DNA of 5,813 nt. Source: an uncultured Porphyromonadaceae bacterium. GTDB lineage: Bacteria > Bacteroidota > Bacteroidia > Bacteroidales > Muribaculaceae. Position 1 is the stretch's first letter, and the number at the start of each line of letters is the position of its first letter. The DNA is taken from the NCBI GenBank assembly GCA_900551515.1, contig URWH01000129.1, positions 1 to 5,813 on the forward strand, in the 5' to 3' direction. Below, piece by piece: positions 5,800 through 5,813 of this stretch. A program made the translations under genes and the position numbers. The notes beneath the pieces are model-generated. The model ran no database searches. It was not told the origin of the DNA and saw nothing but the letters and a program-made list of their open reading frames with translations.

Positions 5800-5813
5800 A
5801 CTGGCGAACTTTG
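5788..5813 (+). promoter_or_regulatory. Possible promoter or operator of the next gene, cut by the window edge
   Basis: GAACTTTG (5806-5813) is one base from the Bacteroidetes -7 consensus TAnnTTTG and directly abuts the window end. CAAAGT (5788-5793) and ACTTTG (5808-5813) form an inverted repeat across the T tract. No -33 TTTG lies at the right distance, so the assignment is tentative. Confidence 0.25.

Overview
The window looks like chromosome of an obligately anaerobic gut Bacteroidota, most likely order Bacteroidales and possibly Muribaculaceae. The reasons are the anaerobic (class III) ribonucleotide reductase pair, a secreted multidomain GH2 glycosidase of the type common in gut Bacteroidales, no Shine-Dalgarno sequence before the three genes, and a good match to the Bacteroidetes promoter (-33 TTTG, -7 TAnnTTTG) upstream of nrdD. 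The family-level placement rests on the general look of the proteins and is inference.

Layout: bases 1-111 hold no complete gene but contain a long three-part hairpin (5-61). Read on the minus strand, it pairs a Shine-Dalgarno-like AAGGAGGAA with an anti-Shine-Dalgarno-like TTCCTCCTT just before an ATG at the very edge (3-1). Bases 112-627 (minus) are nrdG, the radical-SAM activase, and 637-2874 (minus) are nrdD, the glycyl-radical ribonucleotide reductase. They form a tight nrdD-nrdG operon transcribed leftward. Bases 2875-3221 are an AT-rich divergent intergenic region with the nrdD promoter, a weak promoter candidate for the rightward gene, and several short direct and inverted repeats. 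Bases 3222-5735 (plus) are a secreted GH2 beta-galactosidase-like enzyme. Bases 5736-5813 are a short downstream spacer with a weak terminator candidate and possibly the start of the next promoter.

Function: NrdG uses S-adenosylmethionine and a 4Fe-4S cluster to place a radical on the C-terminal glycine of NrdD, which then reduces ribonucleoside triphosphates to deoxyribonucleotides without oxygen. The GH2 enzyme is exported and probably removes beta-galactosyl or related sugars from dietary or host glycans. It shares no pathway with nrdDG; the two units only share a divergent control region.

No wholly new multi-gene system is visible. The most unusual element is the hairpin at the left edge, which resembles a start-site-masking structure or a dispersed palindromic repeat belonging to a gene or small element that continues beyond the window.
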